Under the pieces are notes generated by a model. It did not search any database, had not been told where the DNA came from, and worked only from the letters and a program-made list of their open reading frames with translations. From contig JBBRQN010000018.1 in assembly GCA_038226305.1 (NCBI GenBank), positions 1 to 55,427 of the forward strand: DNA of 55,427 bases, in the 5' to 3' direction. The translations under genes and the position numbers were made by a program. Shown here piece after piece: positions 41,504-49,244 of the stretch. Every line of letters begins with the position of its first letter. The first letter of the stretch is position 1. This DNA is from JASLDZ01 sp038226305 (GTDB taxonomy: Bacteria; Pseudomonadota; Alphaproteobacteria; Caulobacterales; Caulobacteraceae).

Positions 41504-42874
41504 ATGTCGCGTAGGGGTGATCAGTCAGACGGGGCGTCGCGCGTGCGCGGGCTCAAGGGCGGCCTGGGCTCTGGCTTAGGCTCTGGGCGCGGCGTGGGCG
41601 TGCGCCAGCCCGTGGTCGCCGCCGTGGACCTCGGAGCCTCCAAGATCGGGTGTTTCATCATGAAGCCCGACGGCATCGATCGCGATGCCCGGGAAGTGCA
41701 GGCGGCCGGCGTCGCCCACGTGCGTTCCGAGGGCATCAAGGCCGGCGCCATCGTCGACATCGACGCCTGCGGGCGGGCGCTGGTGCAGGCGGTGGAGCGG
41801 GCGGAAGCGATGGCGGGCGTGACGGTTTCGGCCATCACCGTCGTCACCGCCACGGGCCAGCTGATGAGCCACCGGGTGACCTCGGCGGTGAGCCTTTCGA
41901 CCCGCCCGATCGCGGACGCCGACCTGTCGCGCGCCCTGCAGCTCGCCCTGGCGCAGACCCGCTTCACCGGCCGTCGCGCGATCCATCTCCTGCCCGTCGC
42001 CTGGTCGGTGGATGGGCACCGGGGCGTGCGCGACCCGCGCAACATGTTCGGCCGCCAGCTAGGCCTTGAGCTCCTGGTGGTCAGCATGGCCGAGCCCGCC
42101 TACGCCAACCTCGCCCAGTGCGTGGAGCTGAACCACCTGCAGCTAGAAGGCGTCGTCGCCGCCCCCCTGGCCAGCGCTCTTGCCGCGCTCGAGGATGACG
42201 AGATGGACCTCGGCTGCCTGTGCATCGACATGGGCGGGGGCTCCACCTCCGCCGCGGTGTTCCAGAACGGCAGCCTCGTGCATGTGGACTCGGCCCCTGT
42301 GGGCGGTTCGCACGTGACGGCCGACATCGCCCGTGGCCTCTCCACCACCACCGCGGGGGCTGAGCGGATCAAGACCCTGCACGGCTCGGCGATGGCCTCT
42401 CCCAACGAAGACCGCGAGATGATCGAGGCGCCTCCGAGGGGCGACGACCCCGGCGCGGGCCCCGTCACGGCCCCTCGTTCGCTCCTCAAAGGCATCGTCG
42501 CCCCGCGGGTGGAAGAGACGCTGGAGCTTCTGCGCGACCGCCTGCGCCAGTCGGGTGCGCCGCTGGACCCTGGCGCCGGGATCGTGCTCACCGGCGGCGC
42601 CAGTCAGCTTTCCGGCGTGCGGGAGGTGGCCGTGCGCGTGTTCGACCGCCCCGTCCGCCTCGGCCGCCCCCGCCGGGCCCCGCACCTTGCCGATGCCGCC
42701 TCTGGGCCGGCGTTCTGCGCCGCCGCCGGGGTGCTTCAACGCCACGCCTTCGGCCCCCGGGAAGTGGCCACCCAGAAGCTCGCCCGCGCCCGGGTCGAGA
42801 CCCCAGCCCAGGCGGCCGACAGCAATGCCAACGTGATCGTACGAGCCGCCGGCTGGCTGCGCGCCAACCTCTAG
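41504..42874 (+). CDS. ftsA: Cell division protein FtsA
   Basis: FtsA is the actin-like protein that tethers FtsZ to the membrane. The 456-residue protein has a Gly/Arg-rich N-terminal extension (1-33), then AVDLGASKIGCFIMK (phosphate 1 loop, about 40-54), the SHVT domain, the CLCIDMGGGSTSAAVFQNG phosphate 2 loop and IVLTGGASQLSGVREVA of the adenosine site. The C-terminal amphipathic membrane-targeting helix is NVIVRAAGWLRANL (443-456). It starts 53 bases after ftsQ. Its TAG shares two bases with the TAG of the minus-strand pseudogene in a CTAG. Confidence 0.95.
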   Translation: MSRRGDQSDGASRVRGLKGGLGSGLGSGRGVGVRQPVVAAVDLGASKIGCFIMKPDGIDRDAREVQAAGVAHVRSEGIKAGAIVDIDACGRALVQAVERAEAMAGVTVSAITVVTATGQLMSHRVTSAVSLSTRPIADADLSRALQLALAQTRFTGRRAIHLLPVAWSVDGHRGVRDPRNMFGRQLGLELLVVSMAEPAYANLAQCVELNHLQLEGVVAAPLASALAALEDDEMDLGCLCIDMGGGSTSAAVFQNGSLVHVDSAPVGGSHVTADIARGLSTTTAGAERIKTLHGSAMASPNEDREMIEAPPRGDDPGAGPVTAPRSLLKGIVAPRVEETLELLRDRLRQSGAPLDPGAGIVLTGGASQLSGVREVAVRVFDRPVRLGRPRRAPHLADAASGPAFCAAAGVLQRHAFGPREVATQKLARARVETPAQAADSNANVIVRAAGWLRANL

Positions 42875-43304
42875 CGGGTAACGCCCGGCGGCGCGTCGTT
42901 CTGGTTGGCGTAGTAGGCGACCACGTCCTTCGGCGTCAGGACGTGGGTGCTCTTCTCCCCGAAGAAATAGACCCCGCTCGCCCCATCGGCCTTGTTTCGG
43001 GGCGTCCGAACCCCGTCGAGGAAGCGCAGCGGGAACGTCAGATATTTGAGGTCCGTCGATGCCTTCGACGGGGCTCCGAGGGCATGGGCGAGCCTCGCCG
43101 CCCGTCGTCGCGCTTCAAAACCGAGCCCGTGTCGTGTGCGTAGGAAGAGCGGTCGAATATGCTGTGCTGGAAGTCAATCAGCACGGGCTGGCCCGCCGCG
43201 ATCGGAAAGCCGGAGGCGTAGTCGTAGGACGCCCGGGTGCAGCGTGCTTCCACCACGTCGCCGTGACAGGCGGGGCAACGCAGGATCGACTGCAGGTCCG
43301 ACAT
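42871..43304 (-). pseudogene. Collapsed Trm112-domain SAM methyltransferase gene
   Basis: From ATG 43304 the minus strand encodes a Trm112-like zinc-ribbon start: SILRCPACHGDVVEA, FPIAAGQPVLIDFQHSIFDR, then DTGSVLKRDDGRR. It then drifts into Arg-rich nonsense and stops at 43038. In another minus frame (about 43090 to 42871) a C-terminal end is readable: APSKASTDLKYLTFPLRFLD, KADGASGVYFFGEKSTHVLT and PKDVVAYYANQ. As I recall, class I methyltransferases with an N-terminal Trm112 domain begin and end this way, with a SAM-binding fold of roughly 150-200 residues between. That middle is absent and the frames do not match, so a deletion with frameshift is inferred. Confidence 0.72.
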
Positions 43305-43433
43305 CGCCCGTCTCCCGTTTCGCAAGCTAAGCCCTAGTCGAGTACCTGCGGCAAGACGGGCTATGGCTGCCAAGAGGTCGGAAAGGTTCGCTTTCTCTCT
43401 TCGATCCCCAGCCTTCGCGCTCGCGTCCCTCGC

Positions 43434-43438
43434 GACTC
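43434..43438. promoter_or_regulatory. GANTC (CcrM) methylation site in the ftsZ control region
   Basis: GACTC lies 12 bases before the CtrA-type box and 115 bases before the ftsZ start. In Caulobacter crescentus, CcrM methylates GANTC, and methylated sites in the ftsZ promoter promote its transcription. Single GANTC sites are common by chance, so its weight comes from the location. Confidence 0.45.
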
Positions 43439-43449
43439 GGCCTAACGAG

Positions 43450-43464
43450 TTAACGGTGAATTAA
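43450..43464 (+). promoter_or_regulatory. CtrA binding box upstream of ftsZ
   Basis: TTAA-CGGTGAA-TTAA is an exact TTAA-N7-TTAA match, the full CtrA box. It lies 88 bases before the ftsZ ATG and was the only full match I found in the window. In Caulobacter crescentus CtrA represses ftsZ in swarmer cells through such a site. TTAACGG also resembles the -35 box of the housekeeping sigma factor, so occupancy would block the promoter. Confidence 0.75.
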
Positions 43465-43552
43465 GCATACCGGCAGACCCTCGGCCTGTTGCTCCTCCCG
43501 CGCCCGCGGGTTGGGCGACCTGTCCCAGAACCCGGCGGATCGGAAGTCATCG

Positions 43553-45124
43553 ATGGCGATCAACCTCTCGGCGCCGCGCGCCACCGAATTGAAGCCCCGC
43601 ATCGTGGTCTTCGGCGTGGGCGGAGCCGGCGGAAACGCCGTCAACAACATGATCGAGGCCGGGCTCGAAGGCGTCGAGTTCGTCGTCGCCAACACCGATG
43701 CCCAGCAGCTGGCCTTCTCCAAGAGCGAGCGCCGGATCCAGTTGGGCGTATCGATCACGCAAGGGCTCGGCGCTGGTGCGCACCCGGAAGTGGGCATGAG
43801 CGCCGCCGAGGAATCGATCCCTGAGATCGGCGAGCACCTCGAAGGCGCGCACATGGTGTTCATCACCGCGGGCATGGGCGGCGGCACCGGAACGGGCGCT
43901 GCCCCGATCATCGCCAAGGCGGCGCGCGAGCGCGGCATCCTCACCGTGGGCGTGGTCACCAAGCCGTTCACCTTCGAAGGGCGCCACCGCATGCGCCTCG
44001 CCGATGCTGGCGTGGCCGAGCTGACCCGCTACGTCGACACCCTGATCGTGATCCCCAACCAGAACCTGTTCCGCGTCGCCAACGAGCGCACGACCTTCGC
44101 CGAGGCCTTCGGCATGGCCGACCAGGTGTTGCACTCCGGCGTGCGCTCCATCACCGACCTGATGGTGCTGCCCGGCCTGATCAACCTCGACTTCGCCGAC
44201 GTGCGCGCGGTGATGACCGAGATGGGCAAGGCGATGATGGGCACCGGCGAGGCCACCGGCGAAGATCGCGCCCTGATGGCCGCCCACAACGCCATCCAGA
44301 ACCCGCTGCTCGACGAAGTGTCCCTGAAGGGCGCCAAGGCCGTGCTGGTGAACGTCACCGGCGGCCTCGACATGACTCTCCTCGAAGTGGACGAGGCGGC
44401 CAACGCCATCTCTTCCGAAGTCGACCCGGACGCCAACATCATCTTCGGTGCGGCCTTCGATCCTTCGCTCGACGGGCGGATCCGCGTTTCCGTGGTCGCC
44501 ACGGGGATGGATGCGGGCGTGGCCGTTCAGGCTCCCCCCGTCGCCGCGATCAGGCCGTCTGCGCTCCACGCCCCCGTGGCGGCGGCCCGCCAGTCGGCCC
44601 TCCTGGACACCCCGGCCCTGGCGCGCACCGTCGCGCGAGCCGCTGAACCTGCGCCCGTGTGGCCCGAGCCTGCCGCGCGCGTGCAGGCCGAAGAGCCCGT
44701 CCTCCAACCGCTGGTGATTGCCCCCGCCGCCGTCGCTCAAACGGATGCCTACGAGGCCCCGTTCGAAGCCCTGGTCGCCTCGCCCCGTCGCATCGTCGAT
44801 GTGTCGGCCGCTGAAGACGGGGACGAGCCCGATCTGGCCTTCGATCCCCTGCCGCCTCGCCTCGGCGTCGCCAACGGCCCGAAGTCCTACAGCCGCCCCG
44901 GAGAAGGCCCTCTGCCTGATCCGCGCCAGGCGCCCGAGCCCCGCCGGGGCCTCATGAGCCTGTTCGGCGGCCGCCCCCGGCAGGAGCCCGCGCCGCAGCC
45001 GGCGATGATTCCGGTGGCGCGAAACACGGGCGGCGGCGGTGCCCGGCCCGCGGCCAAGATCGAGCCGCTGGACGCTGCCGAAGACCTTGAAATCCCTTCG
45101 TTCCTGCGTCGACTGGCCAACTGA
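43553..45124 (+). CDS. ftsZ: Cell division GTPase FtsZ
   Basis: FtsZ polymerises into the division ring. The 523-residue protein has the core (about 14-330) with VGGAGGNAVNNM (22-33), ANTDAQQL (46-53), the tubulin signature GGGTGTG (109-115) in FITAGMGGGTGTGAAP, and the T7-loop LINLDFADVRAVM. A long Ala/Pro-rich linker follows (about 331-505), then the conserved tail DLEIPSFLRRLAN that binds FtsA and other partners. GGAAG at 43542-43546 supports ATG 43553. A 248-base control region separates it from the pseudogene, so ftsZ has its own promoter. A small GC hairpin lies at 43497-43510. Confidence 0.97.
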   Translation: MAINLSAPRATELKPRIVVFGVGGAGGNAVNNMIEAGLEGVEFVVANTDAQQLAFSKSERRIQLGVSITQGLGAGAHPEVGMSAAEESIPEIGEHLEGAHMVFITAGMGGGTGTGAAPIIAKAARERGILTVGVVTKPFTFEGRHRMRLADAGVAELTRYVDTLIVIPNQNLFRVANERTTFAEAFGMADQVLHSGVRSITDLMVLPGLINLDFADVRAVMTEMGKAMMGTGEATGEDRALMAAHNAIQNPLLDEVSLKGAKAVLVNVTGGLDMTLLEVDEAANAISSEVDPDANIIFGAAFDPSLDGRIRVSVVATGMDAGVAVQAPPVAAIRPSALHAPVAAARQSALLDTPALARTVARAAEPAPVWPEPAARVQAEEPVLQPLVIAPAAVAQTDAYEAPFEALVASPRRIVDVSAAEDGDEPDLAFDPLPPRLGVANGPKSYSRPGEGPLPDPRQAPEPRRGLMSLFGGRPRQEPAPQPAMIPVARNTGGGGARPAAKIEPLDAAEDLEIPSFLRRLAN

Positions 45125-45223
45125 TCACGACCCCTCGATCTGCGGTTACACGCGGAAACAGGAGTTGTGTCGCAGGCTTGCGGAGGTCGGGCTAAGCCTG
45201 ATCCGACGCTAGAGGCCAAGGTA

Positions 45224-46150
45224 GTGCCTTGCGCCCGGGGGAGTATCGGTTTGCCGCTTTTCGCCGATCACAGCCAGCACACGATTTCTTCCGCCGTGTC
45301 CTGCGTCGGCGTGGGCGTGCACCGGGGTGAGCGGGTCGCGCTGACCTTGAAGCCGGCGGCGGCCAACTCGGGCGTCGTCTTCGTGCGCACCGATGTTCTG
45401 GACCGCGACAACCGGGTGCCTGCCGCGGCAGATGCTGTGGTTTCCGCCGTGCTCTCCACCGAACTGGCCAATGCCGCAGGCGTCACCGTCTGCACGGTCG
45501 AGCACCTGATGGCGGCCCTGTGCGCCGCGGGCATCGACAACGCGGTGGTCGAACTCGACGGGCCCGAACTTCCGATCATGGACGGGTCCGCCCTGGCGTT
45601 CTCGCGGCTGATCGAACAGGCTGGGCGACGCATGCAGTCGGCTCCCCGGCGCTTCATCGAGGTGCTGAAGACCGTGCATGTGGGCGAGGGGGGCGTGATG
45701 GCTTCGCTTGCCCCGGCCGACGGCTTCGAGCTGGACGTGGGGATCGATTTCACCAGCACCGCCATCGGCGCCCAACGTTGGACGGGCACGGTGACCGCAC
45801 AGAGCTTCGCCCGCCACCTCGCTTCGGCCCGCACCTTTGGCTTCCTGGATCAGGTCGAGGCCCTGCGCGCCCGGGGCCTGTGCCGGGGCGGCAGCCTCGA
45901 CAACGCCGTGGTCGTCGATGGCGACCGGATCGTGAACGCCGAGGGCCTGCGGTTTCCCGACGAGTTCGTTCGCCACAAGGCGCTGGACTGCGTGGGCGAT
46001 CTCTACCTTCTGGGGGCCCCGCTTCTGGGCCGCATGACGGGCGAGCGTGTGGGCCACGCGCTCAACAACCGCCTCGCCCGCGCACTCCTGTCCGACCGCT
46101 CCGCCTGGCGGATGCGCAGCTTCGAGCCCGCGATGGCGCAGGCCGGCTGA
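45224..46150 (+). CDS. lpxC: UDP-3-O-acyl-N-acetylglucosamine deacetylase LpxC
   Basis: LpxC catalyses the first committed step of lipid A synthesis. The 308-residue zinc enzyme shows HTISSAVSCVGVGVHRGERV (19-38), TVEHLMAAL with His94, ELPIMDGSALAF (115-126), and HKALDCVGD with His251 and Asp255 as further zinc ligands, then His278 as catalytic base in GHALNNRL. The start is uncertain. GTG 45224 has AGAGG 8 bases upstream. TTG 45251 has a stronger GGGGGAG at 7 bases. GTG 45167 is also open but its ribosome site is too close. It lies 99 bases after ftsZ. Confidence 0.95.
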   Translation: MPCARGSIGLPLFADHSQHTISSAVSCVGVGVHRGERVALTLKPAAANSGVVFVRTDVLDRDNRVPAAADAVVSAVLSTELANAAGVTVCTVEHLMAALCAAGIDNAVVELDGPELPIMDGSALAFSRLIEQAGRRMQSAPRRFIEVLKTVHVGEGGVMASLAPADGFELDVGIDFTSTAIGAQRWTGTVTAQSFARHLASARTFGFLDQVEALRARGLCRGGSLDNAVVVDGDRIVNAEGLRFPDEFVRHKALDCVGDLYLLGAPLLGRMTGERVGHALNNRLARALLSDRSAWRMRSFEPAMAQAG

Positions 46151-46302
46151 AGTCTTCGTCGCACAGGCGGTAAGGTCGCGTTGGCGGCGCGCACCGGGCT
46201 GGTGTAGACGAACGTCGGGGTGCGTTACACGGACGGTGCGCCGGTGAACCTGGGTTCGATTGAATCCGCGTTCGCCTCAGGCGACGTTCGAGAAGCCGAA
46301 GG

Positions 46303-47238
46303 ATGTTGAGCGTTTTGCTGCAGTCTCTGAACTTCCGGCGCGCCGACCGCCTCGTGCGTCTGGCCGCCGCCGTCGGCCTCGCCGCGTCCCTCGCAGCGTG
46401 CGCCGGCATGCCCAGCGTGCCCGGCTTCGGCAAGAAGGCCGCAAAGAGCGACCTGTCCTATCAGGAGCGGCCGGTAGAGCTGCTCTACGCCACGGGCGCC
46501 CAGAAGCTGGACAACCGGCAGTGGAGCGAAGCCACCCAGTATTTCGACGAGGTGGAGCGCCAGCATCCCTATTCTGAGTGGTCGCGGCGGGCGATCCTGA
46601 TGACGGCCTATGCCAAGTATCAGAACAATTCCTACGACGATGCGATCGAGACCGCAGACCGGTTCATCTCGCTCTATCCCGGCAATGCTTCCACCCCTTA
46701 CGCCTACTATCTGAAGGCCCAGTGCTGGTTCGAGCAGATCGATGACGTGGGTCGCGACCAGGGCTACACCGAGCAGGCGCTCGCCTCGCTGAACGAGGTG
46801 ATGAAGCGCTATCCGGGCACCCCCTATGCTGTGGATTCCAAGCTGAAGATCGACATGGTCAACGACCAGCTGGCGGGCAAGGAGATGGCGGTGGGCCGCT
46901 GGTACCTGCGCCAGAACCAGCCGATCTCGGCCATGGGCCGCTTCAAGACGGTGGTGGATCGCTTCCAGACCACGAGCCACACGCCCGAGGCGCTTTATCG
47001 CCTCGTCGCGGCCAGCCTGACCTTGGGGCTGGTGGATGAAGCCAAGCGCGATGGCGCCGTCCTCGGGTACAACTTCCCGGGCGACGCCTGGTATGCGGAC
47101 GCCTATGCGCTCCTGACCTCGCGGGGCCTGCGGCCCAACGTGGCCCCCACGTCCCGCTCGCACATCGGCATCCCCCTGCCCAAGATCAGCGCGCCGCACA
47201 TGCCGCATATCTTTGGCAAGGTCGCAGCACCCACCTGA
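46303..47238 (+). CDS. bamD: Outer membrane assembly lipoprotein BamD
   Basis: BamD is the essential lipoprotein of the BAM complex that inserts beta-barrel proteins. The 311-residue precursor has a signal peptide with lipobox LAAC (lipidated Cys33), then TPR repeats: PVELLYATGAQKLDNRQWSEATQYFDEVERQHPYSEWSRRA (about 57-97), YDDAIETADRFISLYPG, LASLNEVMKRYPGTPYAVDSKLKIDMV and AMGRFKTVVDRFQTTSHTPEALYRLV. The C-terminal tail is Pro/His-rich. ATG 46303 gives the right signal length. The 152 bases before it hold no gene and could carry a promoter; a GAATC site is present at 46262-46266. Confidence 0.93.
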   Translation: MLSVLLQSLNFRRADRLVRLAAAVGLAASLAACAGMPSVPGFGKKAAKSDLSYQERPVELLYATGAQKLDNRQWSEATQYFDEVERQHPYSEWSRRAILMTAYAKYQNNSYDDAIETADRFISLYPGNASTPYAYYLKAQCWFEQIDDVGRDQGYTEQALASLNEVMKRYPGTPYAVDSKLKIDMVNDQLAGKEMAVGRWYLRQNQPISAMGRFKTVVDRFQTTSHTPEALYRLVAASLTLGLVDEAKRDGAVLGYNFPGDAWYADAYALLTSRGLRPNVAPTSRSHIGIPLPKISAPHMPHIFGKVAAPT

Positions 47239-47245
47239 CGGTCCC

Positions 47246-48958
47246 ATGCTGACGGGGCTGGCCATTCGCGACGTCGTTTTGATCGAACGGCTCGACCTGG
47301 CGCTCGCTCTCGGCCTCACGGCGCTCACCGGCGAGACCGGGGCGGGCAAATCCATCGTGCTCGACGCCCTGGGGTTGGCCACCGGTGCCCGGGCCGACAT
47401 GGGGCTCGTGAGGCGGGGGGCGGCGCAGGCGAGCGCCACGGCCGTGTTCCAGCCCGCCGCCGATCACCCCGTTCGCGCCCTCCTCGCCGAGAAGGGCCTG
47501 GAAGGGGAGCCTGGCGAAGACCTCGTGCTGCGGCGGCAGCTGGGCGCCGATGGCCGCTCGAGAGCCTTCGTGAACGACCAGCCCACAGGCGTCGCGGTGC
47601 TGCGCGAGATCGGCGCGCTCCTGGTCGAGGTTCACGGCCAGCATGAAACGGTGGGCCTTCTCGATCCCCGCACCCATCGGGCGCTACTCGATAGCTATGC
47701 CGCCGCCTCACCGGTGCTGGCGGCGGTCGGGGCCTCATTCCGGGGCTGGCGGGCGGCCCAGGCGGCGGCCGAGGTCCTGCAGGCGCGCTCCGGCCGTCTC
47801 GAAGAAGAACGCGGCACCCTCGTCGCCACCCTGGACGACCTCCAGCGGCTCGATCCGCGGGAGGGCGAGGAAGCCTCGCTCGCCGCCGAGCGCGCGCTCC
47901 TGGGCGGGGCGGAGAAGGCCCTGGCTGAAATCGCCGTGGCGCGTGACGGGCTGATCTCCGGCTCGGTCAGCGAGCGGATCGCGCAGGCTCTCCGCGCGGT
48001 GGAGCGGGCGCGGGAACGCGCCGTTCAGGCCGCAGGGGAGGCGGCTCCCGCTTCGGTGCAGGTGTCGCGCCTCGTGGGGGCTTCGGAGGCGCTCGAACGC
48101 ACCCTTGTGGAGTGTCAGGAGGCGGAGGCCGCCCTCGATCTGGCCGCCGAAGCCTTCGATCTGGAGCCGGGTGCCCTGGACCGGGCGGAGGAGCGGCTGT
48201 TCGCCCTGCGCGCCGCCGCCCGCAAGCTCAACACGCCCGTGGAGGGCTTGCCCGCGCTGCGAGCTCGTCTGGCAGACGACCTGCGCGGGCTGGAAGACGC
48301 CGGCGCCGAGCTGCAGGCCGCCAGCGCCCATGTGGCGCAGGCGCAAGCGGCTTACGAGACCGCGGCGGCCGAGCTCACCGCCCTGCGCACGGCGTCGGCC
48401 CTGCGGCTGGCCGTGGCGGTGGAGGCTGAGCTCGCCCCGTTGAAACTGGAGCGGGCACGGTTCCGGGTGACCGTGGCTCCCCTCGAAGCCGGGCGGGAGG
48501 GGCCTGCGGGGGCTGACCGCGTGGCGTTCGAGATCGCCACCAATCCCGGTGCCCCCTTCGGCGAGATGGGCGCCATCGCCTCCGGTGGCGAACTGGCGCG
48601 GTTCTCCCTGGCGCTGAAGGTTGCGCTGGCCCGCGCGGGCGAGGCGCATCTGGGGCCCGTGATGATCTTCGACGAAGTGGATCAGGGTGTGGGTGGGGCG
48701 GTGGCCGATGCGGTGGGCCTGCGGCTGAAGCAGCTGGCGGCGTCTGCCCAGGTTCTGGTGGTGACCCACAGCCCGCAGGTGGCGGCCCGGGCCGATGCCC
48801 ACTGGCGCGTGTCCAAGGCCTCGCAGGCCGATGCCGTCTCGACCACGGTCGTGCCCCTGAGCGCGGGCGAGCGCGAGGAGGAGCTGGCGCGGATGCTTGC
48901 GGGTCGCGAAGTCACGCCGGAAGCCCGGGCCGCGGCGCGGGCGCTGATGGGGGCGTGA
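47246..48958 (+). CDS. recN: DNA repair protein RecN
   Basis: RecN is an SMC-like ATPase in double-strand break repair. The 570-residue protein has Walker A LTGETGAGKSIVLDAL (27-42), ALLVEVHGQHETVGLLDP (about 128-145), a coiled-coil-rich middle, then the ASGGELARFSLALKVALA signature and the Walker B MIFDEVDQGVGGAVADAVG near 472-490. VLVVTHSPQVAARADAHW closes the ATPase. ATG 47246 follows bamD by 7 bases. The frame extends to 47213, but those codons lie in bamD. No SOS box of its own is visible. Confidence 0.95.
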   Translation: MLTGLAIRDVVLIERLDLALALGLTALTGETGAGKSIVLDALGLATGARADMGLVRRGAAQASATAVFQPAADHPVRALLAEKGLEGEPGEDLVLRRQLGADGRSRAFVNDQPTGVAVLREIGALLVEVHGQHETVGLLDPRTHRALLDSYAAASPVLAAVGASFRGWRAAQAAAEVLQARSGRLEEERGTLVATLDDLQRLDPREGEEASLAAERALLGGAEKALAEIAVARDGLISGSVSERIAQALRAVERARERAVQAAGEAAPASVQVSRLVGASEALERTLVECQEAEAALDLAAEAFDLEPGALDRAEERLFALRAAARKLNTPVEGLPALRARLADDLRGLEDAGAELQAASAHVAQAQAAYETAAAELTALRTASALRLAVAVEAELAPLKLERARFRVTVAPLEAGREGPAGADRVAFEIATNPGAPFGEMGAIASGGELARFSLALKVALARAGEAHLGPVMIFDEVDQGVGGAVADAVGLRLKQLAASAQVLVVTHSPQVAARADAHWRVSKASQADAVSTTVVPLSAGEREEELARMLAGREVTPEARAAARALMGA

Positions 48959-48981
48959 GCGACCGGCGCGCAGGCCGCGGC

Positions 48982-49158
48982 TCAGAGCCGGCGGAGAACC
49001 GCGGTCAGAAGCTTGCGCTTGCGCGGCGACAGGGTGGGGTCTTGCAGCTTGGCCTCCACATGCGCCCGGCCGTCTCTGCCGTGGGCGGTCCGCACCCAGT
49101 CGGCTTCGCGATCCGCATCGACGGTGTTCCGCTGCAGCCGCCGAAGCCAGTCGAACAT
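48982..49158 (-). CDS. Small basic protein of unknown function
   Basis: This 58-residue protein is highly charged: MFDWLRRLQRNTVDADREADW, VRTAHGRDGRAHVEAKLQD, and an ending of SPRKRKLLTAVLRRL. It looks like a short helical, nucleic-acid- or protein-binding polypeptide. I have an impression of similar small proteins in Caulobacterales but cannot name a family. ATG 49158 is chosen over an extension to 49212 because of the coherent charge pattern. It sits opposite to recN and ligA, 23 bases from the end of recN and 86 bases from the ligA start. Confidence 0.6.
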   Translation of the reverse strand: MFDWLRRLQRNTVDADREADWVRTAHGRDGRAHVEAKLQDPTLSPRKRKLLTAVLRRL

Positions 49159-49244
49159 TTCGGGCACGACTATCCGTCTCCAACAGGGCGGGGCGCGGGC
49201 CACATGAAGCAATATTTAACAGTCTACAAGGGGGGTCTCGCCCC

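Noticed and set aside
42943..43337. Plus-strand frames between ftsA and ftsZ
   Set aside because: They show no recognisable motifs, whereas the minus strand of the same stretch encodes recognisable pieces of a methyltransferase.
43497..43510. GC hairpin in the ftsZ leader as a terminator
   Set aside because: A short stem with a minimal loop and no T tract, located downstream of the presumed ftsZ promoter; more likely a chance GC palindrome.
46235..46270. tRNA-like GGTTCGATTGAATCC upstream of bamD
   Set aside because: It resembles a T-loop, but no acceptor, D or anticodon stems can be built around it.
46254..46294. GTTC repeats upstream of bamD as a possible SOS box
   Set aside because: The spacers are 12 bases, not 7, so they do not fit the alphaproteobacterial LexA site.
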